DNA from: Asparagopsis taxiformis
Lineage: Eukaryota > Rhodophyta > Florideophyceae > Bonnemaisoniales > Bonnemaisoniaceae
Direction of reading: 5' to 3'
NCBI GenBank assembly: GCA_030407315.1
Contig: JALQPE010001878.1
Coordinates: forward strand, 124,001-188,000
Length of the DNA stretch: 64,000 nucleotides
In this document: positions 40,933 through 51,539 of the stretch, one piece after another
Layout: each line of letters starts with the position of its first letter
Numbering within the stretch: position 1 is the first letter of the stretch
Position numbers and translations under genes: made by a program
The notes under the pieces: model-generated
Told to the model about the DNA's origin: nothing
The model's input: the letters and a program-made list of their open reading frames with translations, nothing else
The model's database searches: none

Positions 40933-43900
40933 ATGGCAAGACCGAGAAAGTCTAGGACTGGCCTACGACTACGATACAACAATGTATACCCTGGTCGTAA
41001 TCGGGCTCGGCGTTCGACTACCAGAACAGTTTCTGACCCTTTCTCCGTCCATCACATGGGCTGGAGACCAATGCAAAACCCTCTTCCTCCCCCACAAATA
41101 GACCATGACAGCACTTTGAACATTCCCCAGAATCCAAATGCTATCAACCACCGGCTCCCAGATGCAACACCCCCTTCCTCCCCTGTCCTGGATACGTCTA
41201 CAACTGGGAACAATAGCTTGCATGCTATTGCTCTGGTACCCATGGATACCACTGTCTCTCTGGAGTACGCCAAAAGCGAAGAGGGAAACACCCTGCCACT
41301 TCCAGCAGTTGAAAACCTATCCACCATTCCCGACGATTGTGATATGATACTTCCTTCTAGGACTGAACCTGCTTCTGCTGTTGCGACAGTTCCTACTGAA
41401 TTCCATCACGATAGTTCTGACGAACCCGATGATGTATTCTCAGAACATGATACCGTGTCGAATGATAAAGACCTGCTACTACAGGAGGAGATAGAGGCTA
41501 AACTTCTCATCTCTTCTCCTTTCATCTTCAATACGTCCAATCCAGACAAAGCTCGCAATTACATGACACAATGGACTACGCTGTATACTGTCGCAAAGCT
41601 GACAGGCTCCACCAAAAGTACTGCCGCTAGCTTGCAGGAAGATCGTGTTTTGTTCGATTTCGCGAGAAAAGGCTCAACGAATAAACATGTTCAGCAAGGT
41701 CTGCCTCATTATTCGACAATAGTGCGTAAGGTGAGACCGTGGCTATTCTACAATGCATGGTTGCGTTCAGAAACCGTTTATTTTCCTGTAAACGTAGAGC
41801 GCAGTGCAGCCCGTGTAGCTTCCTCCGCAATTCTACGAAGAAGCCGCGTCGAACGAGCAACAACAGGCCAATCAGCACCTGTACTTATCGTTCCACCAAG
41901 CGAATATGCACGAGCAGACATTACTACGCCACAAATATTCGACCTTGCGTGGCGTGATAACACACAATTGGATGCTTCCGACTCGGATGAGTTACTAAGT
42001 TTACATGGTAATGTGTGTACATCCAGGATAGGAAAATTCAGAGAGTACTCTCTGAAAGGACAAAACTATACTCTGAGGGCGGAGGATAAGGATGGCTCTC
42101 CGGTTCCTGCTTTCGGGGGTAGTATTGTGGAGCTTCGCGTGATATCAGGGCGGCACGCCTCTCCTCTAGATCCTACTCTCAGTTCCCTTTTCCAACAGGA
42201 ATCACTATCTTCCAGCCATGAGTCGTTCAAAGCTTTCACATCTTCTTCGTGGATTAACTCTGGTGCCGCATTTCATAGTAGGCTTTCGGTCTCCCCGCAT
42301 TCATATGGGTCCGCCTTCATCCTTCAGAAAGAGTCGTTCCGGGAATATGCTCGGCCGGGTGATCACCTGACAGTTTTATCACCCAGTCCTGAGTGCAACC
42401 CTACTCAAAATTGGGTACAGTTCTTCATTGGGCTTGTCGTCAGCTCTCCCGGACCGCCAGGCCCATCACAAAAACTGCTCTTTCTCGTCAACTCTGAAGG
42501 GCATTACAAAGTTGTCGGCGGAACTCGTGCAATCAACAATGTCAAGTTATTGAAACCAGGCACGAGCTCCAGCCCCTTTCATCCTACACATCTCCGTGGG
42601 GTTCTCAGCTGCGGTACCACATACTACGTCTATCCATTTCTTTTATACTGCGATGACTTCAATGAAGCCTCTGGTAAGAAAGGGAGTGCTGGAGGATGCT
42701 ATATGCTCCCAATGGGTCTTCCGCTGGACTGTCGCCGGAACAGTTCTGCTGTGCGCGTTATCGGTGTCACAGGTCCTGGTGTTAGTACAAACCATATCCT
42801 TCGACATATCTCTAGAGACATTATTCAAGGATGTACGTCGGGGTTTCGTGATGTCGATCCAGACGGCAATGAATGTCTAATTTTCCTGGACTTTATTGGT
42901 TTCGTATCGGATTATCCTGCCTGTTCTCATGTGCTGGATGTCATGGGGCACAACGCAGACTGCCCATGCCATTTGTGTTTCTTTGTAAGAGGGGGGAAAT
43001 ATGGGAAGAACTCGCAGTTTGGCTACGACACCCGTTTACATTCGAGCTCTGATACACACTTTCGCACATCCGAGCGAACAGCTGCTGTTCAGTCATCGGA
43101 AAGTTCTGCAAACATCTTGAAGTATCTGGGTTTGAGAACAGTGCAAAATATCACAGACACTCCATTGCATCTCATTGAAAGACTACTTCATGAAGCTAGG
43201 TCCAAAGGGCTGGTTCCAACCGGGACACCACTCGGAAACGATGGTCTACGAATCCCTGTCGTGCCTGCTATTCTGGACCCATACCGTTCGACGTTTGTTG
43301 GAATTGACCATCTCCTCCACGGACTGGCAAAGGATGCTCTGGACAATGCTTTTTCAAGCTTGCCTAATGATGGTGTGAGAAGGCTGGCCGACAGGTTCAT
43401 GGTGGATGCCCTCCGTGTATTGGGTCTCGCAAATCAGAACAAGATATATAACTTCAACGCAGGTGAAACTCATACAATGGGAATCTCAGACAGATTTGCA
43501 GTTCTCCTCGTCGCCGAACACTGCTTCAGGTCTTCTCTGAAATTCCAATCGCAGACTACAAGGTCATCCGAAGGTAGCGGTTCAAGGTCACTCCAGGCTT
43601 CTGAAGAGCAACGCCATCTGTCTCTCGAACTTGTTCGTCTCCTGTCCTCTATATCTGCAGCTACATACTTCCTACCACGAAAAAATATCGACGGTTCTGA
43701 GGCAGTACAGAGAGCTACAGAGAATTCTGCGCACAACAGTCTCCGTCGTCTGCAGCAGCTATCGAAAGAATATGCTACTCTAGTGGATGACCTGCTCAAG
43801 ACTGTTCCTACCAGACAGCGGAGCACAGCGGTCTCGAAGAAACGGAAGATGCAGACAGAAGGTATAGTAACGAATGATAATGACCACATTGAGATGGAAA

Positions 43901-44973
43901 ACAAGACTGCTGGATTCCGGGCAAGGAAGATTCTTGACAATAAGCCAAACTTGCACCGTCTCATTGAGGCATTTGAACACACTGTTCCTCTGCTCGGACA
44001 CGCTCGCCAGGTAGCTGAGCTATCATTCGAAGCAACACATCAACAAATGAAACGAGGTCTAGAGCATTCCGGAGGTGCTGACAGACAGTTGGATGCTATG
44101 TTAGCGGCACTCGGAAACTATTGGAAAGGAAGCCTCCATCTTGCTTTGAAAAGTTTCTCCAATTCTACTCCAGCATCTGTGGAGAGACAACGTTCTAAAC
44201 GGTTTCTCCTTCGTGTTCTATTCGGACGGGAGCACTGTAAATCAATGGAGAACCTCCCGGCTAGTACGCTGCATGACCTCTGTCAAGAACCCCTTCTCGA
44301 ACATTTCAATAGGTCTTCTTTACCATTCTTCTCTTCTCCATATTCATATTACTCGTGGACAGGAGTTCCCTCTTCATTACCACAGCAGGATTTTTCCTGT
44401 GGGCAGAATTCGGATGCAGTCATGCTTCGTGGAAAACCTTGCAAGGGAGCACGTCTCAGTTCTGCCCACCCTGCCTGTGCAGCTTCGCCCTCTGCTGCGT
44501 CTCGGGACTTTTCAAAGCCACAAGAAATAGCTTCTGGCTGTGTAGTACAAGCTTGCTACTCAGCTTCCCCGTCTTCTAGAATTCTACAGAAGACCTGTTC
44601 GCCTTCTTTTTGGGCTGTTACCACCGTGTTTGACCTGACTATTGATGGAAACATTGCTTCACCTGGAAACGTTTGCATAGACGAATCTCACCAGGAAAAC
44701 CTGTCTCCACCACACGCTATTGTTCTTCCAGTTATCAAGCAGAAGTCCTCCCCCACTACGTTTGCTCCGAACACCGATTCCGGCTCCTGGTTTCTCCCTC
44801 TCACTTCAGGGGTTCGTAAGGTTGGTCTCCTCCACAATTGTAGCCCTTCATTATGTTCTGTGGAGCAAGGCACTTCGAATGGAGGAATTACGCATGGAGT
44901 TCCTTCGTTTATGGATGGTGGTTCCTTCTCTATCTTTGCAAGAGAAGATGGATATCCGCCAAGGACTGCATGA
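40933..44973 (+). CDS. DDE transposase, CACTA/Plavaka/KDZ-like, intact
   Basis: A continuous frame of 1346 codons from ATG 40933. This start is preferred over 40858 because the next residues (MARPRKSRTGLRLRYNN) match the basic start of the element I paralogue. Landmarks: YPFLLYCDDF with candidate first catalytic Asp at 574/575; GGCYMLPMGL and GPGVSTN; CLIFLDFIGFVSDYP (Asp near 653/660) leading into a knuckle CPCHLC (677-682); a helical middle with STFVGIDHLLHGLAKDAL; and ELSFEATHQQMKRGLEH (Glu 1029/1033) as the likely catalytic Glu region. The order Y/D block, DYP plus Cys cluster, LH-x-L/G helix and E-x-x-H-x-x-x-K is that of Plavaka/KDZ-type transposases. Nuclear DNA-cutting activity is expected. 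It lies alone in cassette D between hairpins 6 and 7. Residues are inferred without a structural alignment. Confidence 0.65.
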   Translation: MARPRKSRTGLRLRYNNVYPGRNRARRSTTRTVSDPFSVHHMGWRPMQNPLPPPQIDHDSTLNIPQNPNAINHRLPDATPPSSPVLDTSTTGNNSLHAIALVPMDTTVSLEYAKSEEGNTLPLPAVENLSTIPDDCDMILPSRTEPASAVATVPTEFHHDSSDEPDDVFSEHDTVSNDKDLLLQEEIEAKLLISSPFIFNTSNPDKARNYMTQWTTLYTVAKLTGSTKSTAASLQEDRVLFDFARKGSTNKHVQQGLPHYSTIVRKVRPWLFYNAWLRSETVYFPVNVERSAARVASSAILRRSRVERATTGQSAPVLIVPPSEYARADITTPQIFDLAWRDNTQLDASDSDELLSLHGNVCTSRIGKFREYSLKGQNYTLRAEDKDGSPVPAFGGSIVELRVISGRHASPLDPTLSSLFQQESLSSSHESFKAFTSSSWINSGAAFHSRLSVSPHSYGSAFILQKESFREYARPGDHLTVLSPSPECNPTQNWVQFFIGLVVSSPGPPGPSQKLLFLVNSEGHYKVVGGTRAINNVKLLKPGTSSSPFHPTHLRGVLSCGTTYYVYPFLLYCDDFNEASGKKGSAGGCYMLPMGLPLDCRRNSSAVRVIGVTGPGVSTNHILRHISRDIIQGCTSGFRDVDPDGNECLIFLDFIGFVSDYPACSHVLDVMGHNADCPCHLCFFVRGGKYGKNSQFGYDTRLHSSSDTHFRTSERTAAVQSSESSANILKYLGLRTVQNITDTPLHLIERLLHEARSKGLVPTGTPLGNDGLRIPVVPAILDPYRSTFVGIDHLLHGLAKDALDNAFSSLPNDGVRRLADRFMVDALRVLGLANQNKIYNFNAGETHTMGISDRFAVLLVAEHCFRSSLKFQSQTTRSSEGSGSRSLQASEEQRHLSLELVRLLSSISAATYFLPRKNIDGSEAVQRATENSAHNSLRRLQQLSKEYATLVDDLLKTVPTRQRSTAVSKKRKMQTEGIVTNDNDHIEMENKTAGFRARKILDNKPNLHRLIEAFEHTVPLLGHARQVAELSFEATHQQMKRGLEHSGGADRQLDAMLAALGNYWKGSLHLALKSFSNSTPASVERQRSKRFLLRVLFGREHCKSMENLPASTLHDLCQEPLLEHFNRSSLPFFSSPYSYYSWTGVPSSLPQQDFSCGQNSDAVMLRGKPCKGARLSSAHPACAASPSAASRDFSKPQEIASGCVVQACYSASPSSRILQKTCSPSFWAVTTVFDLTIDGNIASPGNVCIDESHQENLSPPHAIVLPVIKQKSSPTTFAPNTDSGSWFLPLTSGVRKVGLLHNCSPSLCSVEQGTSNGGITHGVPSFMDGGSFSIFAREDGYPPRTA

Positions 44974-45251
44974 TACTCTAGGGTCTAGTACATAAGCTTC
45001 TCTACCATATTACTTCCCGTAAACAAACTTCCTCATATTGTAGTGTTTCCGTCACATACATCCACCTTGACATTGGCCATACTTAAGTCCCTTGTCCCAA
45101 AACCTGTGAGACACTATGTTCTATTCTATGTAACCATCTCTAATTCCTCGTCTATACCATTCATGCTTCTTCCAGAGCTTCTCCATTCCTTGAACTGCCT
45201 CAAGCCTGAACCAGCTTCCTCAGGGCGGAACGTACCACAATAAAATTAAAG

Positions 45252-45352
45252 TAAAATTAGGTTTCTTTTACTGCAGTAAAAACTGATCTACCAAATGCAT
45301 CTTCCTAGATCACTTTTTACTGCAGTAACTAGTCATTTTTTTTCTAATTTTT
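45252..45352. repeat. Cassette hairpin 7 (diverged)
   Basis: AAAATTAGGTTTCTTTTACT ... CTAATTTT outer arms with the core CTGCAGTAAAAACTGATCTA and loop CCAAATGCATCTTC. Shorter and less perfect than the other six. It closes cassette D 279 bases after the transposase stop. Confidence 0.85.
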
Positions 45353-45415
45353 CATCATTGGCTCCTCAGCCTGCAATACACGTTTCCGCTCACAAGCATG
45401 CTGCCCACGCCAGCT

Positions 45416-45456
45416 GTAATGAAATAGAACACTACCTAGTGTTCTATTTCATTACG
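45416..45456. repeat. 41-bp palindrome
   Basis: GTAATGAAATAGAACACTA, one unpaired base, then the reverse complement (TAGTGTTCTATTTCATTAC), essentially perfect. Possibly a foldback remnant. Confidence 0.85.
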
Positions 45457-46495
45457 TGTTCAGGACGAGTCCATCTCGAGTCCATGACGTGTCCATGACG
45501 TGTTTATGGATCATCGATGATTTGTTTCTGATTTGTCAGTTCGAAAAGCGCGCGCTTTCTCACTACGCAAGTGAAATACGCGACCTCTGGGCTCACTCTG
45601 CAGCATTATTTAAGCCTTGCGTCACGCCGGCAACATCGCCAGCACCTGTCGCTCGGAGCACACCACCTACACAGGATGGGGCGACGGAGTGCAACCACAT
45701 CCCTGCGGATGTGATTGTGCCCCGCCGCCTCCATCCTACGATAAGGTTTTCCAGCTCATTTAGCCTTTTAGCCATTCCTCCCATTGTCTTTTTCTGCGGT
45801 TCTTCGTTGTTCTGCTAACATACTTTTCTGCCTTTCCTACTTTCTGTTTCGTCTTTCTCCAGGGCTACTGCCATTACTACGTTTTCTCACTTCTAATCGA
45901 GCTTTTGGCATACCACTTTCTAGCACTAACCACTGTGTCATCCACTTCTTTCCATCTATGTGCCAGCAGAAGTTTCTGGGTTCTCTACAATCCGCTTACT
46001 CAAGCTCTGGCTCCACTATCAACGGTATGTTCTCTCGCTTCTAATCATGCTTCTAGCGTTGATGAAATTACATTCCTAGCACTAACCATTGATTCATCTA
46101 TTCTTTTCCTTCCAGGTGCCAACAGAAATTTCTGGCTTCCCCTCATCTCTCTTTTCATGCCTATATGTATTTGTAGTTACTTTATGTAGAGCTAGCGTTT
46201 TGCCGTTTAGTGTCTACCATGGTAGCGTAGTTCATAGTTCCTTAGTGCAGTGTACAGATGATCTTCATGTCGTTAAACTTTTGGCGTTAGCTGCCCATTT
46301 ACCTATTCCATATCCACTACACCATATCGTAAATCTTGCGTACCCGCTACTGGCTGCAACCTAGTCTAATTCATTGTCCCTATGCCGATTTCCATTCTAC
46401 CTAGATATCGTTTCAGTCAGACCTATCCGTCCTGCAGTTTCTCCGCAAAAGTGCGATGTGCTGCCCATTCTACCTTTCATTTCTACCCAGAGCGC
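45457..46495. other. Pyrimidine-rich stretch without recognised genes
   Basis: Many short frames but none with domains or codon character. A near-repeat (TCTAGCACTAACCA(C/T)TG... at about 45918 and 46076) suggests old duplications. Nothing further is supported. Confidence 0.4.
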
Positions 46496-46499
46496 CCAC

Positions 46500-46670
46500 C
46501 GGTGCAACCACTCTACCCAGTGGACATGGTCCACGCCCACTCGACGGTACAACCACTCTACCCAGTGGAAATGGACCACGCCCACCGACGGTACAACTAC
46601 TCTACCCAGTGAACATGGTCCACGCCAACCCGACGGTACAACCACTACATCCAGTGGAAGTGAACCGTAC
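46500..46670. repeat. Minisatellite of ~41-45-bp units, about four copies
   Basis: Units read GGTACAACCACTCTACCCAG then TGGAAATGG(T/A)CCACGCCCAC with small differences. Followed to about 47250 by scattered related dyads (CCACGGTGG, GTCACGGTG, CTGGAATTATTCC). Possible right subterminal repeats of candidate element VI. Confidence 0.7.
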
Positions 46671-47318
46671 CCATTACAGTGCTCCACGGTGGAATAATAC
46701 CAGTGTCACGAGCAGGTGTTATAATAGAATATATCCGGGCTTTACACATTACTGTAGTTTGGAAACTAACCGCGCTTTGCCTTGGGCCGTATATGCCCAG
46801 TCAATGGTCCCTTTCCATATTATCGTTTGGCCAGTTCCACAAGTCAGCTTGGTCACGTCCCATAAGCAAAAAGTCACCTACTCTGGAATTATTCCAATGA
46901 ATACAATAATCATACTTTGGTCACCGTCCATTCAGTGAGTGCTGCTTACGCCTGGTTTCAGACACCGGACCGTCACGGTGTGCCCATTATATTTTATAGT
47001 TTATTTCTACGAATCGCTCTGCACCTTCCACCACATATCGCAGTCACGGTGCACCCCATATCTAACTATTCCCATATACAGTACTGGTTCCATTCCAACA
47101 GTCCGTGTCTGCGTGACTTGGCCCGTTCTAGTCAACCTGCCGTCCTGCTCATATATGGACGTGGTTCATTTCCATCCCTACGTGTCCTTCCGTACATGGT
47201 TCAGCCATCACCTCACGGCCACACCATAGTTCTGCTTGGTTCCTGCCTACTGTAAAACAAAATCGCCGTGCTGGTCTCAGCCCATGATTTTTTACATTTT
47301 TTTCGATGGGCCTTATCC
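46671..47318. other. Degenerate dyad region up to the candidate right end of element VI
   Basis: No gene. Short inverted motifs around CACGGTG and TGGAAT recur. At 47312-47318 CTTATCC marks the candidate terminal repeat. Confidence 0.35.
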
Positions 47319-48173
47319 AAACGTTGGGGATGGGCGTTCCGCTAAAATATGGTGACTAGTTCTACTGTACGATACGGCATTTTCCATGGAATATTCTCTA
47401 TTTTTGCTTATCCTGTGTGCGCCACCGTTTGCCACGCAATCGCTCCCATCTTATGCCGCGCAACCGTTCAACGCAACGCGACCGCGCTTGACCGACGCCA
47501 CGCAATCGCGTTCATCTTTCCCCCCGCAATCGCCAAGCGTCACATCGCCGCGCTTCCACGCAATCGTTTTCGCCGCGCAACCGCGCCACCGCTTGTCGCG
47601 TAGCCGTTCTCACCGCGCAACCGTCGCATTCCACCGTCCGCCTTCCGCTCCCGCACGAACCCAAACGGCAATCGTATCCGGGGGGGGGGTCAGGTGCCTT
47701 TCGCCTCCCATCCACCATGCTGACAACGCCAGAATCCCCAGGAGTGGGCACGCCCGACAGCGCAATTACGCGCGAAAAAAGGGGAGCGCGCACACCGGAT
47801 TGGTCGTTGCGGAAGAGGGATTGGCCCATACAGCATGGCCATGTACTGTGCTGGAAGATTATAGGCCGAAAAACGAGCCGAGGCCGGGGCAGGCCAAAAA
47901 TGGACGGCGCCGATCTGCCCCGACGCCGTGGCGAGATGCTTCCTGATGGCACCCCCGGATTGGCTGTTCACATACGCGCGTACGCGACGAACCACACGGG
48001 TGGCTGGGAACGACGCAGAATACTAGCAAACGAAAACCTCCGCTGGAAAGGGGGATGCCATCCACACGCCCGTCCTCCTCGTCCTGGAAGGCCATGGCGA
48101 ACCCCAAACCCCCGGGGCCGGGACCCCATCTAGACGCTCGCTAAAAACCAGAGCATTAGAAACCCAGTCCCCA

Positions 48174-48245
48174 TACGCGACGGAACGCGACGGAACGCGA
48201 CGGAACGCGACGGAACGCGACGAAACGCGACGAACGCGACGACAA
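48174..48245. repeat. 10-bp tandem repeat (CGGAACGCGA)
   Basis: Four exact units followed by degenerate ones (CGAAACGCGA, CGAACGCGA). Confidence 0.95.
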
Positions 48246-48549
48246 GCGCGACGAGAACGCGCCCGTCCTGTATGCCTACCGGCCAACAGCTCTATCCCCC
48301 TCTCTCCCGCTTCGCTCCACGCGCCCCTAACCGCGTCGCTCGTGAATTCCGAGCGTCGACGCGGTCACTGGGCAATCACCGCTTCAAGCGGCGACTCGCG
48401 CGGCGAAATTCGCGTCGGACCGTAGCTAATAGCTCTCCGCCCGGACGTCCGCACGACACTCCGAGAAGCTGCTGGACGCCGCCGCAGTAGTGCGCGGCAT
48501 ACCGTCGAGCCTACGCATGCGCCGCAAACGCAACCCGCGCCGCGCGGAC

Positions 48550-48597
48550 GAAAGGAAGGATGGCCAAGGTGACGAAAGGAAGGATGGCCAAGGTGGA
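48550..48597. repeat. 24-bp direct repeat, two copies
   Basis: AAAGGAAGGATGGCCAAGGT followed by GACG or GGAG, twice in tandem just downstream of the coiled-coil gene's stop. Confidence 0.9.
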
Positions 48598-48672
48598 GTT
48601 AACAAAAACATAAGAGGTTTAATCAAGGGAGTAGAATGGAATACCGGCTAGCCCGGATGCGGACGAAGAAGC

Positions 48673-51413
48673 TCACTCACGTGCGTTATCCTCGCGGCGC
48701 GTGCGTCGGCTCGAAGAACTGCCCGTTGCGCCGCGCGCGCGAGCACGACTTGAAGCCGTGTCTGCTTGGTGATTGCGTCGTCGCTCGGAATTCAGCACGC
48801 GCACGACGCGCCCGTCTTGCACGCCGAGACGCAAAGGAGGAACGCCGGGACTTGCAGCCGCTGCGGCCGCCGCGCGAGTGCGAGTCGTGGGACGCGCGCC
48901 ACCGCGACCAGCCCCGTCGCTTCCCACCGCGACCGACGCATCACCTTCCCGTTCCGCTCCCTCGTTAAGACCGCTGACGGACTGCGTCTCGCTGTTAGAC
49001 ACCACCCCCGCCGCAGACGTTTCGGGCGACCGCTGCACTAAGCCAACGATATCATTCAGCGTCGTGCCGAGGCGATGTGTGCGTTCGATCGTATCCTGGA
49101 TCCTACGAACGGTCTCCCGTTCACGCGCAGTATACACCCGACGCACCGCAGCGACACGCTCCGCACCCCGTTGACGTTCGCCCGCGAGGTCCGCTTCGAC
49201 ATCGCTAAGCGCGCGTTCCGCCCGTTCCTGCGCCAAAGTAGCAGCCTCGCAACGTTCTTGGAGGGCCGTGATCATCGCACGATTGCCGCTGGCAGCTCGC
49301 TCGTAATTCGCCGCGCGTTCTTGCAAGTCGCCGATGTCCTTGTGCATCCGCTCAATCCGCGTCACATCCTCCCCGGCCTTGCGCTCTAACGTCGCCTCGC
49401 GTTCAGCCACGTCCTTAAGTGTCTTTTCAGCCTCGTGCACGAGACCCACCGCTTCGTCGCGCGTTGCGTTCGCTTTGCTAAGGCGCGCCGCAGCGTCGTC
49501 GCGCGCTTGCGCAACCGACGTCACCCGCGCCAGCGCTTCGTCACGGCTCTGCTCGACCGACGCCAGACGCGCCAGCGCCTCGCTGCGGCCCTCCACGGCG
49601 GAAGCCATTCGCGCCAAAGCGTCGTCGCGAGATCCTTCGAGCAACGACACGCGCGCCAACGCCTCTTCCCGCCCCTTTTCGGCGGCGGCAAGCTGGCCCC
49701 GCAACACGTTCGCGTCTGATTCGGCCAAAACAGCACCCGCCTCGTTGACAACGGTCGCCGCGTCACGTGCCGCCACGTTATCAGCCTCTGCAGCGCCTGT
49801 GCCCGTGCGGCTGCCCGCAGCAGCGCCGTCACTCGCGCCGCTCCTCGCCGCGCTGCTGACCGCCGCTCCGCCGTCGCCCGCACTGCTGGACGCCGCAGCC
49901 CCACCATGGCCAGAAGATGCCGCCTTCAAGGCCTGCAACTCGTTGTAAACTTTCACGTACTCCGCGCGCAGCGCCGCGTCGAGTCGTTCGACGTCAATAG
50001 GAGCGCGCGGCGGCTCGGAGAAAAGAGAATACCGACCGTCTCGGAAGCGCCTACGCTCGATCGCCAATAGCGCCGCCATGCCAAGATACTGCGCGTACTC
50101 GCGCGAATCGGTCGCGCGCATAACGTGCAGTTCGTTAGTTGATAGCGCGGATAACACTGCATCAACGGTAACGACATCGCGCGCTTCTAAATGCGCAAAC
50201 GCGTCGCGCGACGGATTGCGCGGCGACTTGAGAAGGAGATGTGGAATTTCAGTATGCCGGTGAACGCCAAGCGAACCATGCGCCCAGTCGACGACGCCAC
50301 GCTCCGCGCTCCAGGGCAACCATTGCCCACCCTCCTTGAAATCCATACCAGGCGCGAGATCGAAAACCGGAGTTTCGTCCCACGCGCACGCGCGATGTTC
50401 CGTCAGGAGACTTTCGAGATGCGCCGCCGTATACGTTCAACCCCGCACGATCGCCGAAACGCCGACGCGCTCGATTCCCGCGATCAGTTTTTCGCTTAAG
50501 CGCAAGAAGCGGCGCTCGACGTAAGCAACGTGAAGCCACGCGGCGGCAACCATCACCACCCACTCGCTTAGAGCGATAGCCCAAAAATACGAACGAGCCT
50601 CGACCGGGACGTCGCGCCCGAGCAGTACCGACGGCGCGTAATGGAACACGCAGGGAAGCGGCACCGACAACGAGTCGGGCGCTTCCGGCCAATCGCGCGC
50701 ATCGTAACGCGGGAAGAAAGCGGCGACGCGGTCATCAGGAAACTCGCGAAATTCGATATCGCGATACGTAACGAAGTAGCCCGACGTACGCCGCAAACGC
50801 AACTCGCGCCGCGCTTCCGGGCGCATATCCGCGTTCAGGAACCACGGCACGCTCGACTCCCCCTCGTGTTCGACGTCGTTCCACGGAACGCCGCCGTCAA
50901 GTACGAAGCCCGCATTGGGCGCCGCGGCCCAGGGGTCGACGCGCGCAAATTCGTCGCGACGCATCACGCGCAACCGGGCCAAGTGGCGTACGAGTCGTTC
51001 GTCGGCTTCGTCCTCGAGAAAGTACGCGTCGCACGGTAAGTTCGCGGGAACCGCCAAATCGCACAACGCCGATTCGCGCCGCGCGTCCCACACCGCTTGC
51101 GCATCCTTGTGGCGGGTAACACGGCATAGCGTGACACATCAGCGATGCGCGTCCACTGAAAGCGCTGCGGGTAGAAGTGGCGAAGGCCCAATTCCGCCCA
51201 CGTCGGCATTGGGCGTGGCATAAATCGGAACGCGATCGGGTCGTCGTAGCGCGCGCGCGGAATCGATTCGGGAGCATCTTGCGCGGCCGACGGAAGCGAG
51301 ACGGACGCTGGCGCAGGAAACCGAACGAAGTGGGTCGCCGCTCCCAGAGCGCGCAGCAGACGCAGAGGTTGGAGTCGCGGTCACATCTACGGTAGCGACA
51401 ACATCAGACGACG
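48673..51413 (-). pseudogene. GC-rich coiled-coil protein gene, broken, 5' end cut by element III
   Basis: Read leftward from 51413 the protein changes frame twice (about 51290-51330 and about 51104-51112), then runs from 51093 to an in-frame TGA at 50439-50437. It continues in the same frame from just after that stop to 48673. The 557-codon tail after the TGA has an acidic/charged N-part, an Ala/Ser/Gly-rich linker and a long coiled coil (about residues 205-410) with internal 17-residue repeats of the type EALARLASVEQSRD, ending in an Arg/Ser-rich tail. The upstream part is rich in W/F/Y (FALSEWVVMVAAAWLHVAYV-like). No family is recognised; a gag-like or structural protein is possible but unsupported. 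Codon third positions are much richer in GC than in neighbouring elements. Confidence 0.6.
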
Positions 51414-51447
51414 CGTCTGTGTTTTCGGAAGTGGACGCGGACGTCCA
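51414..51447 (+). repeat. Left terminal repeat of element III
   Basis: Same 34 bases as 4974-5007, differing at most slightly. It abuts ...CAGACGACG of the GC-rich gene. Confidence 0.9.
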
Positions 51448-51539
51448 GTCTCTCTAGTACGGGTCCTAGTCGGCCCCGAGATTTACTAGAACAAATGAAC
51501 GTCCGCGTCCAAAAAAAAATAAAAATTTTTTGGATGCGG

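Larger units (their letters stand above)
25052..47318. mobile_element. Candidate element VI: ~22-kb element made of hairpin-bracketed gene cassettes
   Basis: Four gene cassettes (about 26.0-29.8, 30.6-34.5, 35.6-39.9 and 40.7-45.3 kb) are separated by pairs of related hairpins. Candidate imperfect inverted ends are GGATAAG ... GAAAAACCAGTAAATTTT-ATGGTCTG-GACCA from 25052 and, read inward from 47318, GGATAAG ... GAAAAAAATGTAAAAAATC-ATGGGCTGA-GACCA. The cassette architecture is seen directly. Treating it all as one element with these ends is inference and needs an alignment. Confidence 0.4.
47319..48672. other. GC-rich region with simple repeats, no gene assigned
   Basis: Base composition rises sharply near 47400. 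Repetitive CGCAATCGC / CGCGCAACCG motifs fill 47430-47630, a run of ten G lies at 47680-47689, and a 10-bp tandem repeat lies at 48174-48245. Frames on both strands are open because of GC content and are Arg/Pro/Ala-rich without domains. Confidence 0.5.

Noticed and set aside
29767..45352. Hairpins as tRNA, snRNA or other structural RNA genes
   Set aside because: Long, almost loop-free stems with AT-rich arms do not match a known RNA fold; no tRNA-like boxes seen.
47680..47689. Run of ten G as a functional motif
   Set aside because: Isolated homopolymer in a GC-rich repeat area; could also be a sequencing artefact.
48766..49948. Long plus-strand frames opposite the GC-rich coiled-coil gene
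   Set aside because: High GC removes stops on the opposite strand; their composition (Arg/Ser/Thr/Ala) mirrors the real heptad-repeat frame on the minus strand.
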